Shown here in pieces: positions 52,160-61,644 of a stretch of 61,644 nt of DNA. Below the pieces are notes generated by a model, which worked only from the letters and a program-made list of their open reading frames with translations, ran no database searches and had not been told where the DNA came from. The position numbers were made by a program, and so were the translations under genes. The DNA is from Photobacterium rosenbergii (GTDB lineage: Bacteria > Pseudomonadota > Gammaproteobacteria > Enterobacterales > Vibrionaceae), in contig NZ_PYMB01000024.1 in NCBI RefSeq assembly GCF_003026455.1, forward strand, positions 1-61,644. Direction: 5' to 3'. Each line of letters opens with the position of its first letter. The stretch's first letter is position 1.

Positions 52160-52194
52160 TGTGTTTCCTCTTGCTTTATCTTCAAATTAAAAGC

Positions 52195-52230
52195 TAAAAA
52201 AATAGCTGCAGCCATCACTGCTACAGCTAT
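52195..52230 (-). terminator. Terminator between pyrG and eno
   Basis: An 11-bp stem with one G-U pair (52202-52212 with 52220-52230), followed on the minus strand by seven T's. Confidence 0.75.
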
Positions 52231-52239
52231 CCGTAATCC

Positions 52240-53880
52240 TTACTTGTTAAGCTCACCACGCTGGTTTGCACCAGCCGCTTTCACGAAGCCTTCAAATAGA
52301 GGGTGGCCATCGCGAGGCGTTGAGGTGAACTCAGGGTGGAACTGAGCAGCCACAAACCATGGGTGGTTCGGGATCTCAATGATTTCCACCAATTTCTTGT
52401 CTGCAGACAGACCAGAAATCTTAAGACCTGCTTTCTCTAATTGAGGAAGTAGGTTGTTGTTTACTTCGTAGCGGTGACGGTGACGCTCGTGAATCGTTGG
52501 GTTACCGTATAGCTCACGCGCTTTAGAGCCTTCAGCTAAGTGACATAGCTGAGAGCCTAGGCGCATAGTACCGCCAAGGTCAGACTTCTCGGTACGCTCT
52601 TCAACGTTACCTTCGCCATCAACCCACTCAGTGATCAGGCCAACAACAGGGTTCTTGGTGTCAGCATTGAACTCAGTAGAGTGAGCGCCTTCAAGGCCAG
52701 CGACATTTCGAGCAAACTCGATCAGTGCAACCTGCATACCTAGGCAGATGCCAAGGTAAGGGATTTTGTTTTCACGGGCGTACTGTGCAGTTAGGATCTT
52801 ACCTTCTACACCACGGCCGCCGAAACCACCAGGAACCAAGATAGCGTCAAGGCCTTGTAGGGCTTCCTCGCCTTTGCTCTCAACATCTTGAGAGTCAACA
52901 TACTTGATCTTCACAGACAGGCGGTTCTTCAGGCCTGCATGCTTAAGCGCCTCGTTCACTGACTTGTACGCGTCTGGTAGTTCGATGTACTTACCCACCA
53001 TACCAATAACGACTTCGGCAGTTGGGTTCGCTTCTTCGTAGATCACTTGTTCCCACTCAGAAAGATCAGCTTCCGGCGCAGTAATGCCGAAACGCTGACA
53101 TACCAAGTCGTCAAGACCCTGGGCCTTGATAAGCTGTGGGATCTTGTAGATAGAGTCTACGTCTTTCATTGAGATAACTGCTTTTTCCTGAACATTACAG
53201 AACAGTGCAATCTTGGCACGCTCGTTAGCAGGGATCATACGGTCAGAACGACATACAAGGATGTCTGGCTGAATACCGATAGAAAGCAGTTCTTTTACAG
53301 AATGCTGGGTTGGCTTGGTTTTCACTTCACCAGCCGCTGCCAGGTATGGTACTAGCGTCAGGTGCATGAACATTGCGCGCTCGCGGCCCAGTTCAACAGC
53401 TAGCTGACGGATAGCTTCCATAAATGGTAGAGATTCGATATCACCTACTGTGCCGCCCACTTCGACGATAGCAACGTCGTGGCCTTCTGCACCAGCAATA
53501 ACACGCTCTTTGATGGCGTTGGTGATGTGTGGGATAACCTGAATCGTTGCACCTAGGTAGTCACCACGACGCTCTTTACGCAGTACATCAGCGTAAACGC
53601 GGCCCGCAGTGAAGTTGTTGCGCTTAGTCATCTTGGTACGGATGAAACGCTCATAGTGACCTAGGTCAAGGTCAGTCTCTGCACCGTCTTCCGTTACGAA
53701 TACTTCACCATGTTGAATTGGGCTCATTGTGCCTGGGTCAACGTTGATGTAAGGGTCTAGTTTCATCATGGTCACTTTCAGACCACGTGCTTCTAGAATA
53801 GCCGCCAGCGATGCTGCAGCAATACCTTTACCTAGTGAGGATACGACCCCGCCCGTAACAAAAATGTAATTCGTTGTCAT
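52240..53880 (-). CDS. pyrG: CTP synthase
   Basis: PyrG aminates UTP to CTP with glutamine. The 546-residue product has an N-terminal synthase domain with the P-loop SSLGKGIAAAS and DPYINVDPGTMSPIQHGEVF, and a C-terminal glutamine amidotransferase domain with nucleophile Cys in GICLGMQ and the FHPEFTS His-Glu pair. It begins ATG 53880. Confidence 0.98.
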   Translation of the reverse strand: MTTNYIFVTGGVVSSLGKGIAAASLAAILEARGLKVTMMKLDPYINVDPGTMSPIQHGEVFVTEDGAETDLDLGHYERFIRTKMTKRNNFTAGRVYADVLRKERRGDYLGATIQVIPHITNAIKERVIAGAEGHDVAIVEVGGTVGDIESLPFMEAIRQLAVELGRERAMFMHLTLVPYLAAAGEVKTKPTQHSVKELLSIGIQPDILVCRSDRMIPANERAKIALFCNVQEKAVISMKDVDSIYKIPQLIKAQGLDDLVCQRFGITAPEADLSEWEQVIYEEANPTAEVVIGMVGKYIELPDAYKSVNEALKHAGLKNRLSVKIKYVDSQDVESKGEEALQGLDAILVPGGFGGRGVEGKILTAQYARENKIPYLGICLGMQVALIEFARNVAGLEGAHSTEFNADTKNPVVGLITEWVDGEGNVEERTEKSDLGGTMRLGSQLCHLAEGSKARELYGNPTIHERHRHRYEVNNNLLPQLEKAGLKISGLSADKKLVEIIEIPNHPWFVAAQFHPEFTSTPRDGHPLFEGFVKAAGANQRGELNK

Positions 53881-54085
53881 GTTTTACCTGGAAGATTGGT
53901 ATAGAGGATATAAAAAGTATCTGGACGGGAAATTAGTATACCAGACACACTTTATTGCCACAACGTGAAAACTATCACAGCACGTTTGGTTTTTTTTTGT
54001 TTCAAATCAATTCTACTAAACTGGGTGACTATTGATTGTCCACTCAATGCTGCCATTGGTCACCATCAAGCCACCCCGCTCAATA
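53881..54085. other. Intergenic region between mazG and pyrG
   Basis: About 200 AT-rich bases with a T9 run near 53990. It probably holds the pyrG promoter; I could not define a convincing terminator for mazG or any gene. Confidence 0.4.
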
Positions 54086-54889
54086 TTACTTCTGCTCACG
54101 CTGTTTCACTTCGTCCCAGATAGCATCGAGATAATCGAGCGAGCAATCGTCAAGGCGCTTCCCTCTTTCTAGCACAGTTTTCTCCACTTCGCGAAACCGG
54201 CGCTCGAATTTTTGGTTGGCTCGCGCCAAGGCCACTTCCGGTTTGACCTTTACATGACGGCTGAAATTGGCGACAGCAAACAGCAGATCCCCCATTTCTT
54301 CTTCGATTTTATCCTGATCAGGTGACACCTGGATGACTTCTTCCATCACCTCTTCGATCTCTTCTTGGACCTTACCGACCACCGGGCCCAAGGTATCCCA
54401 GTCAAAACCATGCTTAGCACAACGCTTTTGAATTTTATCAGCGCGGATCAGGGCTGGCATAGCACGGGGGATATTGGCAAGGATGCTCTCATCACTGCCC
54501 TTGTTCGAACGCTCCTTGGCTTTCTCCGCTTCCCAGTTGGCGTTGATGTCGGCCTCACTGGCAAACTTGGTATCAGCAAAGACATGGGGATGCCGGCGGG
54601 TCAGCTTTTCATTGATCCCTTCCACCACATCATCAAAGTCAAACAGCCCTTGCTCCTTGCCCAACTGGCTGTAGAAAATCACCTGGAACAGCAAATCACC
54701 CAACTCTTCCCGGACATCATCCCAATTCTGCTGCTCAATCGCATCAGCCACTTCATAGGCTTCTTCCAGGGTATGCGGCACAATCGTGGCAAAGGTCTGC
54801 TTCAAATCCCACGGGCAGCCATTTTGCGGGTCACGTAGCTTGGCCATGATCGCTACCAATTGTTCGATAGGGCGCTGTGTTTTACTCAT
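54086..54889 (-). CDS. mazG: Nucleoside triphosphate pyrophosphohydrolase MazG
   Basis: MazG hydrolyses all NTPs to monophosphates and in E. coli lowers ppGpp during starvation. From ATG 54889 it has 267 residues with two all-alpha MazG domains (about 10-120 and 150-255), each with EExxE metal motifs (EEAYEVADAIEQ and EEEMGDLLFAVANF). It is downstream of relA, an old pairing of ppGpp genes. Confidence 0.95.
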   Translation of the reverse strand: MSKTQRPIEQLVAIMAKLRDPQNGCPWDLKQTFATIVPHTLEEAYEVADAIEQQNWDDVREELGDLLFQVIFYSQLGKEQGLFDFDDVVEGINEKLTRRHPHVFADTKFASEADINANWEAEKAKERSNKGSDESILANIPRAMPALIRADKIQKRCAKHGFDWDTLGPVVGKVQEEIEEVMEEVIQVSPDQDKIEEEMGDLLFAVANFSRHVKVKPEVALARANQKFERRFREVEKTVLERGKRLDDCSLDYLDAIWDEVKQREQK

Positions 54890-54913
54890 TGGATTATTCT
54901 CTGTCTGCAAAAG

Positions 54914-54943
54914 AAAAAGCGGCAGCCTCGGCTCCCGCTTTTG
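54914..54943 (-). terminator. Terminator after relA
   Basis: An 8-bp outer stem (54915-54922 with 54935-54942) enclosing a smaller hairpin, followed on the minus strand by T's. mazG begins about 25 bases later, so it likely has its own promoter or relies on readthrough. Confidence 0.65.
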
Positions 54944-54962
54944 TCATCATTCTAAATACCGT

Positions 54963-57194
54963 TTAGTGTAGCCTTTTCGCTTCAGCAACGTCTCTCACTT
55001 GCTCGATACGCTTGAGTACCCGGCTCAGTACTTCCAGATCGGTCAACTCGATATCAAAGTCCATGATCGACATCTGCTTCTTGTAGTCGACCCGACTCTT
55101 CATGCCTGCCACTTTGACCTTCTCGTTGGCCAAGGTATTGGTCAGCTCTTTGAGCAGACCGTTACGCTCTGCCGCCGTGACCCTTACCGTGATGTGGTAA
55201 TTGCCCACAAAGCCGCCGCCCCATACCGTATCGATAATACGCTCCGGCGCGACATGGCGCAGTTCTTCAAGCTGCTCACAGTCACTGCGGTGAACCGAAA
55301 TACCCCGCCCCTGCGTGACGAAACCCTGAATGTCATCACCTGGAATTGGCTGGCAACAACGGGCAAGGTGAGTCATCAGGTTATCGACCCCCTCTACCAC
55401 CACAGCATCTCGCTGGGGCTTTTTGGTCGACGCCGTCTTACTGCTGGCCTCAGTCAGCTTCTCAAGCAACTGCTGGTCTTCTTCCTCGGCAGTCGGCTTG
55501 TTGACCAGAGCATTGATGTGGTTGATAACCTGGTTGATACGCAGGTCACCACTACCGATACCGGCAAACAGCTCGTCAGCTGAATTGACGTTGAAGCGCT
55601 TGAGCGCATAGGCCTCGGCATCTTTCATGGTGGCGCCGATCTTGACCAGTTCGATTTCCAAGATCTCACGGCCTGCCAAGATGTTCTTGTCGCGGTCCTG
55701 CTTACGGAACCAAGCATGGACCTTCGAACGGGCGCGGCTAGAATTCACAAACCCAAGGTTCGGGTTCAACCAGTCACGCGACGGGTTCGGCTCTTTCTGG
55801 GTGATGATCTCGACCTGATCACCCATCTGCAAATTGTAAGTGAATGGCACAATCCGCCCTTCGACCTTGGCACCAATACAGCGGTGGCCAACTTCAGAGT
55901 GGATGTGGTAAGCGAAATCCAACGGCGTGGCATCAAGCGGCAAGTCGACCACATCGCCTTTTGGGGTAAAGGCATAGACACGGTCATCAAAGACCTGACT
56001 ACGCAACTCTTCGAGCATCTCGCCCGAGTCGGACATCTCTTCCTGCCAAGCCAATAGCTTACGCAGCCAGTTGATTTTCTCGTCGTAAGATGACTTGGCA
56101 CCGCCAGACGACGACCCACTTTCCTTGTACTTCCAGTGGGCTGCAACCCCCAGCTCCGACTCCTCGTGCATCTGCTTGGTGCGGATCTGGATCTCTATTG
56201 TCTTGCCTTCCGGCCCCAGCACCACGGTGTGGATTGACTGGTAACCATTAGGTTTCGGGTTGGCGACATAGTCGTCAAACTCTTTTGGCAAGTGGCGGTA
56301 CTTGGTATGGACGATACCCAGCGCGGCATAACAGTCCTGGATTTCGTCGGCAATGATCCGCACCGCACGGACATCGAACAACTCGTCGAATGCCAGGCTC
56401 TTTTTCTGCATCTTGCGCCAGATACTGTAGATATGCTTCGGACGCCCTTGCACATCGGCCTTGATCGCCGAGGCTTTCATGTCATCGGCCAAGTCCGTCA
56501 CGAAGTGCTCGATGTATTGCTCGCGGTCAATACGGCGCTCGGACAGCTGCTTGGCAATCTGCTTGTAAGTGTCCGGGTGGCGGTAGCGGAAAGCGTAATC
56601 TTCTATTTCCCACTTGAGCTGACCGATACCCAGGCGGTTTGCCAGTGGTGCATAGATGTTGGCACACTCTTTGGCTGCCGCCCTACGCACCTCATCCGGC
56701 TCGTCTTTTACTTCACGCAGGTTACAGATCCGCTCGGCCAGTTTGATGACCACGCAGCGGAAGTCATCGACCATCGACAGCAGCATACGGCGGATATTAT
56801 CGACTTGCGCAGACTGCTCGGCACCTTCCTTGGTGGCATTGAGCTGGCCGATAGCCGCCATCTGGCCAACACCAGTGACCATCTGCAAAATTGTATTGTT
56901 GTAGTCTTCCTTGAGCTGCTCTGGGCTATATACGCCGGCTTCCACCAACGGGAACAGCAAAGCTGCCACCAGCGTATCTTTGTCCATGCTCAGCGTTACC
57001 AGGATCTCGACCATCTCGCGACCACGCCATAGCAATAATGACGCGCGCTCGTCCTCTGTCGTTAAATCGATACATCGCTGATAGGTCTTGGCTAGATGCT
57101 TGGTGACCTTGGCATCTAGCTTGAGGCTATCAACCCACGAAGAAAGCTCGAATGTATCATTTTCCTTTAAATGCGCACCGCGAACTGCGACCAT
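54963..57194 (-). CDS. relA: (p)ppGpp synthetase RelA
   Basis: RelA senses uncharged tRNA on stalled ribosomes and makes (p)ppGpp. The 743-residue product has a degenerate hydrolase domain (the HD motif of SpoT is replaced by FPLVEAG near residue 81), a synthetase domain with YRHLPKEFDDYVANPKPNGYQS and IQIRTKQMHEESELG, then TGS, zinc-finger and C-terminal ACT domains. The missing HD residues mean synthesis only, as in gammaproteobacterial RelA. Confidence 0.97.
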   Translation of the reverse strand: MVAVRGAHLKENDTFELSSWVDSLKLDAKVTKHLAKTYQRCIDLTTEDERASLLLWRGREMVEILVTLSMDKDTLVAALLFPLVEAGVYSPEQLKEDYNNTILQMVTGVGQMAAIGQLNATKEGAEQSAQVDNIRRMLLSMVDDFRCVVIKLAERICNLREVKDEPDEVRRAAAKECANIYAPLANRLGIGQLKWEIEDYAFRYRHPDTYKQIAKQLSERRIDREQYIEHFVTDLADDMKASAIKADVQGRPKHIYSIWRKMQKKSLAFDELFDVRAVRIIADEIQDCYAALGIVHTKYRHLPKEFDDYVANPKPNGYQSIHTVVLGPEGKTIEIQIRTKQMHEESELGVAAHWKYKESGSSSGGAKSSYDEKINWLRKLLAWQEEMSDSGEMLEELRSQVFDDRVYAFTPKGDVVDLPLDATPLDFAYHIHSEVGHRCIGAKVEGRIVPFTYNLQMGDQVEIITQKEPNPSRDWLNPNLGFVNSSRARSKVHAWFRKQDRDKNILAGREILEIELVKIGATMKDAEAYALKRFNVNSADELFAGIGSGDLRINQVINHINALVNKPTAEEEDQQLLEKLTEASSKTASTKKPQRDAVVVEGVDNLMTHLARCCQPIPGDDIQGFVTQGRGISVHRSDCEQLEELRHVAPERIIDTVWGGGFVGNYHITVRVTAAERNGLLKELTNTLANEKVKVAGMKSRVDYKKQMSIMDFDIELTDLEVLSRVLKRIEQVRDVAEAKRLH

Positions 57195-57226
57195 TTCTCT
57201 ATCCTGTTTACTCTAGTAATGTGAGC

Positions 57227-58546
57227 CTATCGCTTGATAAATAACGCCATCGACTCCAAATGTCCGGTATGGGGGAACATGTCCATCATACCCAACCGTT
57301 CCAACTGATAACCTTGCTTCAGTAATACCTGACTGTCTCGTGCCAGCGTTGCTGGATTACAGGAGACATACACCACCCGCTCCGGCCCTAAATTTACCAC
57401 ATGCTGCATAACGCCAGCTGCACCAGCCCGGGCAGGATCCAGCAGGACCTTACTGAACTTTTCTTTTGCCCACGACTTTGTCGTGACATCTTCTTCCAGG
57501 TTGGCTTGATAAAATTCAGCATTAACCTGTTGATTATTTTTTGCATTCTCAGATGCACGATGCACCATCTCGTCGACGCCTTCAACACCAACCAGTGCTT
57601 TTGCTTGCTTTGCGAGCGGTAGACTGAAGTTACCAAGCCCACAGAATAGATCAAGCACCCGGTCATCAGGTCCGACAGCCAACCAGTCCATAGCCTGTGC
57701 GACCATCTTCTGGTTCACCTCGCGGTTAACCTGGATAAAATCCTTCGGCGAGAAAACCAGCTCCAAGCCATCCAACTCATAATATGGTGCTGGCCCGGAA
57801 ATGCTATCAATCGCATCAGAAGTGGGGGCTAGGTACAACATTAGCTGGTGTTGGTCAGCAAACTGACGGATGGCGGTCATGTCTTTGTCAGAAAAAGGCT
57901 GCAGGTGGCGGATAAGTACCACACGGCCATTGTCGGCTTCCACTAGCTCGACATGGCCAAGGTGCTTGCGGCCTTTCAGCTGGGATAACAGACTCCGCAA
58001 TGGCGGCAAAAGTTCATTCAGTGATTGCGCCAGCACCGGACAATGTTCAACGTCGACAATTTCCTTGCTTTGCTTCTTGCGAAAGCCCACCTTTAGCTCA
58101 CCGCCTTTTGGCATAATGCTAAGTCGGGCACAGCGGCGGTATTGCCATTCATCACTTGTGATCGGGGCAACTTGCTCAACCTGCTCGCCGGTACGGGCAA
58201 ACTTGCCCATTAGCTCGCCCAACGATTGCTGTTTGGCAGCCACCTGACCCTGATGGGATAAATGCTGCAGGTTACAACCACCACATTGGTCATAGATAGG
58301 ACATGCTGGCGCAACGCGCTCTTCACTGTCACTGAGACGACGGATCACTTTGGCCCGGGCAAACTGCTTTTTGTCTTCCGTCAGCTGGATGATTGCCTTC
58401 TCTCCTGGCAACACCCCCTCGACAAAAACCGGCTTGCGGTCGAGGTGGCCGATACCGGCACCAAGGTGGTCGAGCCGGCTGATGGTAATTTCTTTATGCT
58501 TGGTATCGGTTAATTTTCGTTTCTGAGGCTTGAAAAAGCGTGCCAT
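57227..58546 (-). CDS. rlmD: 23S rRNA (uracil-1939-C5)-methyltransferase RlmD
   Basis: RlmD methylates U1939 of 23S rRNA. From ATG 58546 (MARFFKPQKRK) it has 439 residues: an N-terminal TRAM domain, a 4Fe-4S cluster site (CPIYDQCGGCNLQHL), the SAM-binding VLDLFCGLGNFSLPLA, and the catalytic Cys in VYVSCNPATLARD. The longer open frame (16 codons upstream) is not family-like. It precedes relA and diverges from barA. Confidence 0.95.
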   Translation of the reverse strand: MARFFKPQKRKLTDTKHKEITISRLDHLGAGIGHLDRKPVFVEGVLPGEKAIIQLTEDKKQFARAKVIRRLSDSEERVAPACPIYDQCGGCNLQHLSHQGQVAAKQQSLGELMGKFARTGEQVEQVAPITSDEWQYRRCARLSIMPKGGELKVGFRKKQSKEIVDVEHCPVLAQSLNELLPPLRSLLSQLKGRKHLGHVELVEADNGRVVLIRHLQPFSDKDMTAIRQFADQHQLMLYLAPTSDAIDSISGPAPYYELDGLELVFSPKDFIQVNREVNQKMVAQAMDWLAVGPDDRVLDLFCGLGNFSLPLAKQAKALVGVEGVDEMVHRASENAKNNQQVNAEFYQANLEEDVTTKSWAKEKFSKVLLDPARAGAAGVMQHVVNLGPERVVYVSCNPATLARDSQVLLKQGYQLERLGMMDMFPHTGHLESMALFIKR

Positions 58547-58699
58547 AGTAATTGGACCCACGGAGCAATTTGCCCAAACTGGTGATTTCAACAACAGTTT
58601 GGGATGAGTTGATTGTCGAATAGCCTGACTTTCATTAAGCTAGCGGCCATAGATGGGATAATTGTCCCATAGAATCGCATTCTTGTAATTAAGAGAACC

Positions 58700-61486
58700 A
58701 TGACCAAATATGGACTTCGTGCCAGGGTATTCACCCTGACATTAGCACCGACGCTGATTATTGGCCTGCTTTTGAGCGCATTTTTTACTATGAGCCGATA
58801 TCGCGATCTTGAACACCAGCTTATCTCGACCGGTGCCAGCATTATCGAGCCCTTGGCGATCTCCAGCGAATATGGCATGGCCGATCAAAACCGTGAGGCT
58901 GTGCGCCGGTTGATCAGCTACGCCCACCGCAAGCACTCACAAATCGTACGCAGTATTGCGGTCTTTAATACCAAAAACGAGCTGTTCGTAACCTCGAATT
59001 TCCACCGTAATTTCGAGGCGTTGATGTACCCAGAGGATCAACCAATACCGCTGCTTCTGGAAACTAGGCTCAACGAAAATTCACTGATCCTGCGGGCCCC
59101 CATTCTCAAAGAGGGCCAGTTCAGTAACTCATCCATTCCCGGGTACCAAGCCGAAACCCTTGGTTACATAGCCCTCGAACTCGACTTGAGTGCCCTGCGC
59201 CTGCAACAGTACCAGGAAGTGTTCACCGCCCTGATGGTACTACTGCTGGGCCTGACGCTGTCATCGCTGTTTGCCTACCGCTTGATGAAAGACGTCACCC
59301 GCCCTATCTCGCATATGGTGAGCGTGGTCGACCGGATCCGCCGTGGCCACCTTGATGTCCGTATCGAAGGCCAACTGCTGGGCGAGCTGGATACGTTGAA
59401 AAACGGTATCAATGCAATGGCGATTTCGCTGTCTGAATACCATATCGAGATGCAACAGAGTATCGATCAGGCCACCTCGGATCTGCGTGAAACGCTGGAG
59501 CAGCTTGAAATTCAGAACGTCGAACTGGATATCGCGAAGAAACGTGCGCAAGAGGCGGCTCGGGTGAAATCCGAATTCCTGGCCAATATGTCGCACGAGC
59601 TACGTACCCCGCTCAACGGGGTCATTGGCTTTACCCGGCAGATGCTCAAAACGCGCCTGAGTACCAGCCAGCAGGACTACCTGCAGACGATCGAGAAGTC
59701 AGCCAACAACCTGCTGACCATCATCAACGACATTCTCGACTTCTCCAAGCTGGAAGCCGGTAAGCTGTTGCTTGAAAACATCCCGTTCGACTTTACCGAG
59801 TCCCTCGATGAGGTCATGAAACTACTGGCCCCGAGCGCCCACGAAAAAGGGCTCGAGCTAACCCTCAAAGTCGACCACCGCATTCCGAGCGGTATGATCG
59901 GCGACCCGCTGCGTATCCAGCAGGTACTGACCAACCTGATTGGTAACGCGGTCAAATTTACCGAACGCGGCAACATCGATGTCTCGGTCGAACTCAAAAC
60001 CGACCGTGACGAGAGCCTCGAACTGCAATTTATGGTGCGTGATACCGGTATCGGGATCTCCGAGCGCCAGCAAGCCCAGCTATTCCAGGCCTTTAGCCAA
60101 GCTGATGCCAGCATCTCCCGCCGCTATGGTGGTACCGGCCTAGGCCTTGTCATCACCCAGAAACTGGTGAGCCAGATGGGTGGTGAAGTCAGCCTGACCT
60201 CCCGTCTGCACCAAGGCTCGACCTTCTGGTTCAGCCTGCGCCTCAACAAGACCGATTTGCCGGTGTCGCAGCCTATTGACACCCACACGCTGATGAACAA
60301 GAAACTGCTGCTTATCGAGCCGAACATGCAGGCTGCATCGGTGATCCAGCAGCGTTTGATCCGTGCCGGTATCCATGTCACGTACCGTTCAAGCATGCCG
60401 GATGATGCCGAGCAGCATGACTTTGCCTTGCTCAACCTGTCTCCGGGCGAACAGCCACCAATTGCCACCTTGCTCGATCAGGTCTTCAAGGCCGAGCAGT
60501 TGAGCGAAAAAGTGATCGTTAGCCTACCGACCACCGAACTGGCCCTCTCTGAGCGCCTGATCAATGCCGGGGTTACCTCTTGCTTGCCGAAGCCGCTGGG
60601 TCACCGCAAACTGTTTGAGGCATTAGTGAGTGAACCGGATCAGTTTAGTGAGCCAGAGCCGCAGCCAATTACCACCGAGGCGCCAAACATCCAGCCACTG
60701 ACTGTCATGGCTGTCGATGATAACCCGGCCAACCTCAAGCTGATTTCAGCCCTGTTGTGCGAACGGGTCGAAACGGTGATCACCGCCAGTGGTGGCCGCA
60801 AGGCCGTGGAATATGCCCACCAGAAAGAGTTCGATTTGATCTTTATGGATATCCAGATGCCGGAAATGGATGGTGTCACTGCCTGTCAGGAAATCCATAA
60901 AACGGATCTCAACCACTCGACCCCTGTCATTGCCGTTACCGCCCATGCGATGGCCGGTGAGCGCGAACGCCTGATAGAAGCAGGTATGGATGATTACCTG
61001 ACCAAACCTATCGAAGAGCGGATCCTGCAGCAGATCCTCGCCAAATGGACCACGCCACACGACAAGCCAGTACTTGAACTCGATGCGCCAGCACCAGAGC
61101 AAACTGAAACAGAGGAAGGCAAAAGTGAGGTACCAGCGCCAGTCAACAGCAATGTCAGCTGGGATTGGGAATTGGCCTTGAAACAAGCCGCGGGGAAGGA
61201 AGAGCTAGCTAAAGACATGTTGCAGATGCTACTCGACTTCATGCCAGAAGTAGAAATGCTGGTCAACGAAGCGCTCGACGGCAAAGATATCGAGCTGTGG
61301 CCGCCAATCCACAAGCTTCACGGTAGCTGCGCCTATAGTGGCGTACCGCGCCTCAAGAGCCTATGCCACACCATCGAAACCGAACTCAAGGCCGGTGCCA
61401 GCACCGACGACATTGAGCCAGAGTTGTTTGAGCTCATCGATGAGATGAACAACGTGGTCAAGGCGTCGAAGGCTTATAGGCATTAG
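58700..61486 (+). CDS. barA: Hybrid sensor histidine kinase BarA
   Basis: BarA is a tripartite inner-membrane kinase that responds to short-chain carboxylates and phosphorylates UvrY/VarA, which turns on CsrB-type RNAs that sequester CsrA. The 928-residue product has a membrane segment (about 9-31), a periplasmic region, a second segment (about 172-192), HAMP (about 192-245), HisKA with His299 in NMSHELRTPLNG, HATPase, a degenerate receiver-like region, a true receiver with Asp717 in FMDIQMPEMDG, and a C-terminal Hpt domain with His871 (IHKLHGS). csrA lies in the same window. Confidence 0.95.
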   Translation: MTKYGLRARVFTLTLAPTLIIGLLLSAFFTMSRYRDLEHQLISTGASIIEPLAISSEYGMADQNREAVRRLISYAHRKHSQIVRSIAVFNTKNELFVTSNFHRNFEALMYPEDQPIPLLLETRLNENSLILRAPILKEGQFSNSSIPGYQAETLGYIALELDLSALRLQQYQEVFTALMVLLLGLTLSSLFAYRLMKDVTRPISHMVSVVDRIRRGHLDVRIEGQLLGELDTLKNGINAMAISLSEYHIEMQQSIDQATSDLRETLEQLEIQNVELDIAKKRAQEAARVKSEFLANMSHELRTPLNGVIGFTRQMLKTRLSTSQQDYLQTIEKSANNLLTIINDILDFSKLEAGKLLLENIPFDFTESLDEVMKLLAPSAHEKGLELTLKVDHRIPSGMIGDPLRIQQVLTNLIGNAVKFTERGNIDVSVELKTDRDESLELQFMVRDTGIGISERQQAQLFQAFSQADASISRRYGGTGLGLVITQKLVSQMGGEVSLTSRLHQGSTFWFSLRLNKTDLPVSQPIDTHTLMNKKLLLIEPNMQAASVIQQRLIRAGIHVTYRSSMPDDAEQHDFALLNLSPGEQPPIATLLDQVFKAEQLSEKVIVSLPTTELALSERLINAGVTSCLPKPLGHRKLFEALVSEPDQFSEPEPQPITTEAPNIQPLTVMAVDDNPANLKLISALLCERVETVITASGGRKAVEYAHQKEFDLIFMDIQMPEMDGVTACQEIHKTDLNHSTPVIAVTAHAMAGERERLIEAGMDDYLTKPIEERILQQILAKWTTPHDKPVLELDAPAPEQTETEEGKSEVPAPVNSNVSWDWELALKQAAGKEELAKDMLQMLLDFMPEVEMLVNEALDGKDIELWPPIHKLHGSCAYSGVPRLKSLCHTIETELKAGASTDDIEPELFELIDEMNNVVKASKAYRH

Positions 61487-61491
61487 AGAGC

Positions 61492-61522
61492 GGGTGCTGG
61501 GTGCTGGGTGCTGGGTGCTGGG
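61492..61522. repeat. 7-bp tandem repeat next to the IS end
   Basis: Four tandem copies of GGGTGCT plus GGG, starting six bases after the barA stop and ending one base before the insertion-sequence end. Confidence 0.85.
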
Positions 61523-61523
61523 T

Positions 61524-61644
61524 TGATATGACCCCCGTAAAGTAGACACGGGGGTTAGTTTCCAAGTTCGTACATCATGGGACTCAGTCCACCATTAGTC
61601 CCATGCCTTCTGACTATATTGTAATAGCCATCGATATAGTTGCG
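61524..61644 (-). mobile_element. IS3-family insertion sequence, 3' end (partial)
   Basis: A terminal sequence TGATATGACCCCCGTAAAGT starting near 61524 looks like the inverted repeat of a Vibrionaceae IS3-family element, and the transposase frame ends within 31 bases of it. Only one end is in the window, so length, other terminal repeat and target duplication cannot be seen. Confidence 0.7.
61555..61644 (-). CDS. IS3-family transposase OrfB, C-terminal end (partial)
   Basis: On the minus strand 29 codons run from the window edge to TAA at 61555-61557, containing NYIDGYYN, RRHGTNGGLSPMMYE. This is the standard C-terminal signature of IS3-family integrase-type transposases (FNYID.YYN...R.H..L.GLSP..YE). 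The catalytic DDE residues lie beyond the window. Confidence 0.85.
   Translation of the reverse strand, partial: RNYIDGYYNIVRRHGTNGGLSPMMYELGN

Overview
This is a chromosomal window from a gammaproteobacterium of the family Vibrionaceae, most like Photobacterium. The call rests on gene order (barA-rlmD-relA-mazG-pyrG-eno-ftsB-ispDF-truD-surE-pcm-nlpD-rpoS/mutS-pncC-recA-recX-alaS-lysC-csrA-tRNAs), on the Na+-pumping oxaloacetate decarboxylase operon, and on an unusually large tRNA-Arg/tRNA-Ser array. No species name can be given from sequence reading alone.

Layout. 1-175: end of an unidentified gene and a terminator. 176-9.4 kb: clpB with a sigma-32-type promoter, a small secreted-protein gene that looks frameshifted, pgeF-rluD, bamD (sigma-E-like promoter), raiA (CRP-type site), then aromatic amino acid genes: pheA behind a complete phenylalanine attenuator, and tyrA. 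aroF has two adjacent TyrR-type boxes upstream. 10.7-15.6 kb: a BtsS/BtsR-like two-component system and a CstA/BtsT-type transporter. The transporter promoter carries five regularly spaced direct repeats, and the gene is followed by a decayed duplicate of its own 3' end. 15.6-16.6 kb: an orphan lipoprotein. 16.9-22.8 kb: ffh, the rpsP-rimM-trmD-rplS operon, ypjD and corB. 22.8-29.3 kb: luxS, a lytic-transglycosylase-like lipoprotein, a MicA-like small RNA with a sigma-E promoter, gshA, an M16 peptidase lipoprotein and yqaA. 29.4-32.6 kb: oadGAB. 33.1-35.0 kb: 15 tRNA genes (12 Arg-ACG, 3 Ser-GCT). 35.2-61.5 kb: csrA, lysC, alaS, recX, recA, pncC, mutS, rpoS, nlpD, pcm, surE, truD, ispF, ispD, ftsB, eno, pyrG, mazG, relA, rlmD and barA. 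The window ends inside an IS3-family insertion sequence just past barA.

How the genes work together. Much of the window is regulatory and stress-related: BarA (upstream of the Csr system), CsrA, RpoS, RelA, LuxS, RaiA, ClpB, RecA/LexA box and MutS. Envelope homeostasis appears as BamD and the MicA-like RNA, both with sigma-E-like promoters. Aromatic biosynthesis genes are grouped with attenuation and TyrR-type control, and BtsSR plus the CstA-like protein forms a probable pyruvate-sensing and uptake module.

Most of the window is conserved core genome. The least ordinary signals are the MicA-like RNA in the luxS-gshA interval, the five-copy BtsR-type box array, the duplicated transporter tail, the tRNA array with two compensatory acceptor-stem variants, several palindromic or tandem repeats, and two broken small genes. 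All annotations come from reading the sequence; no database search was run.
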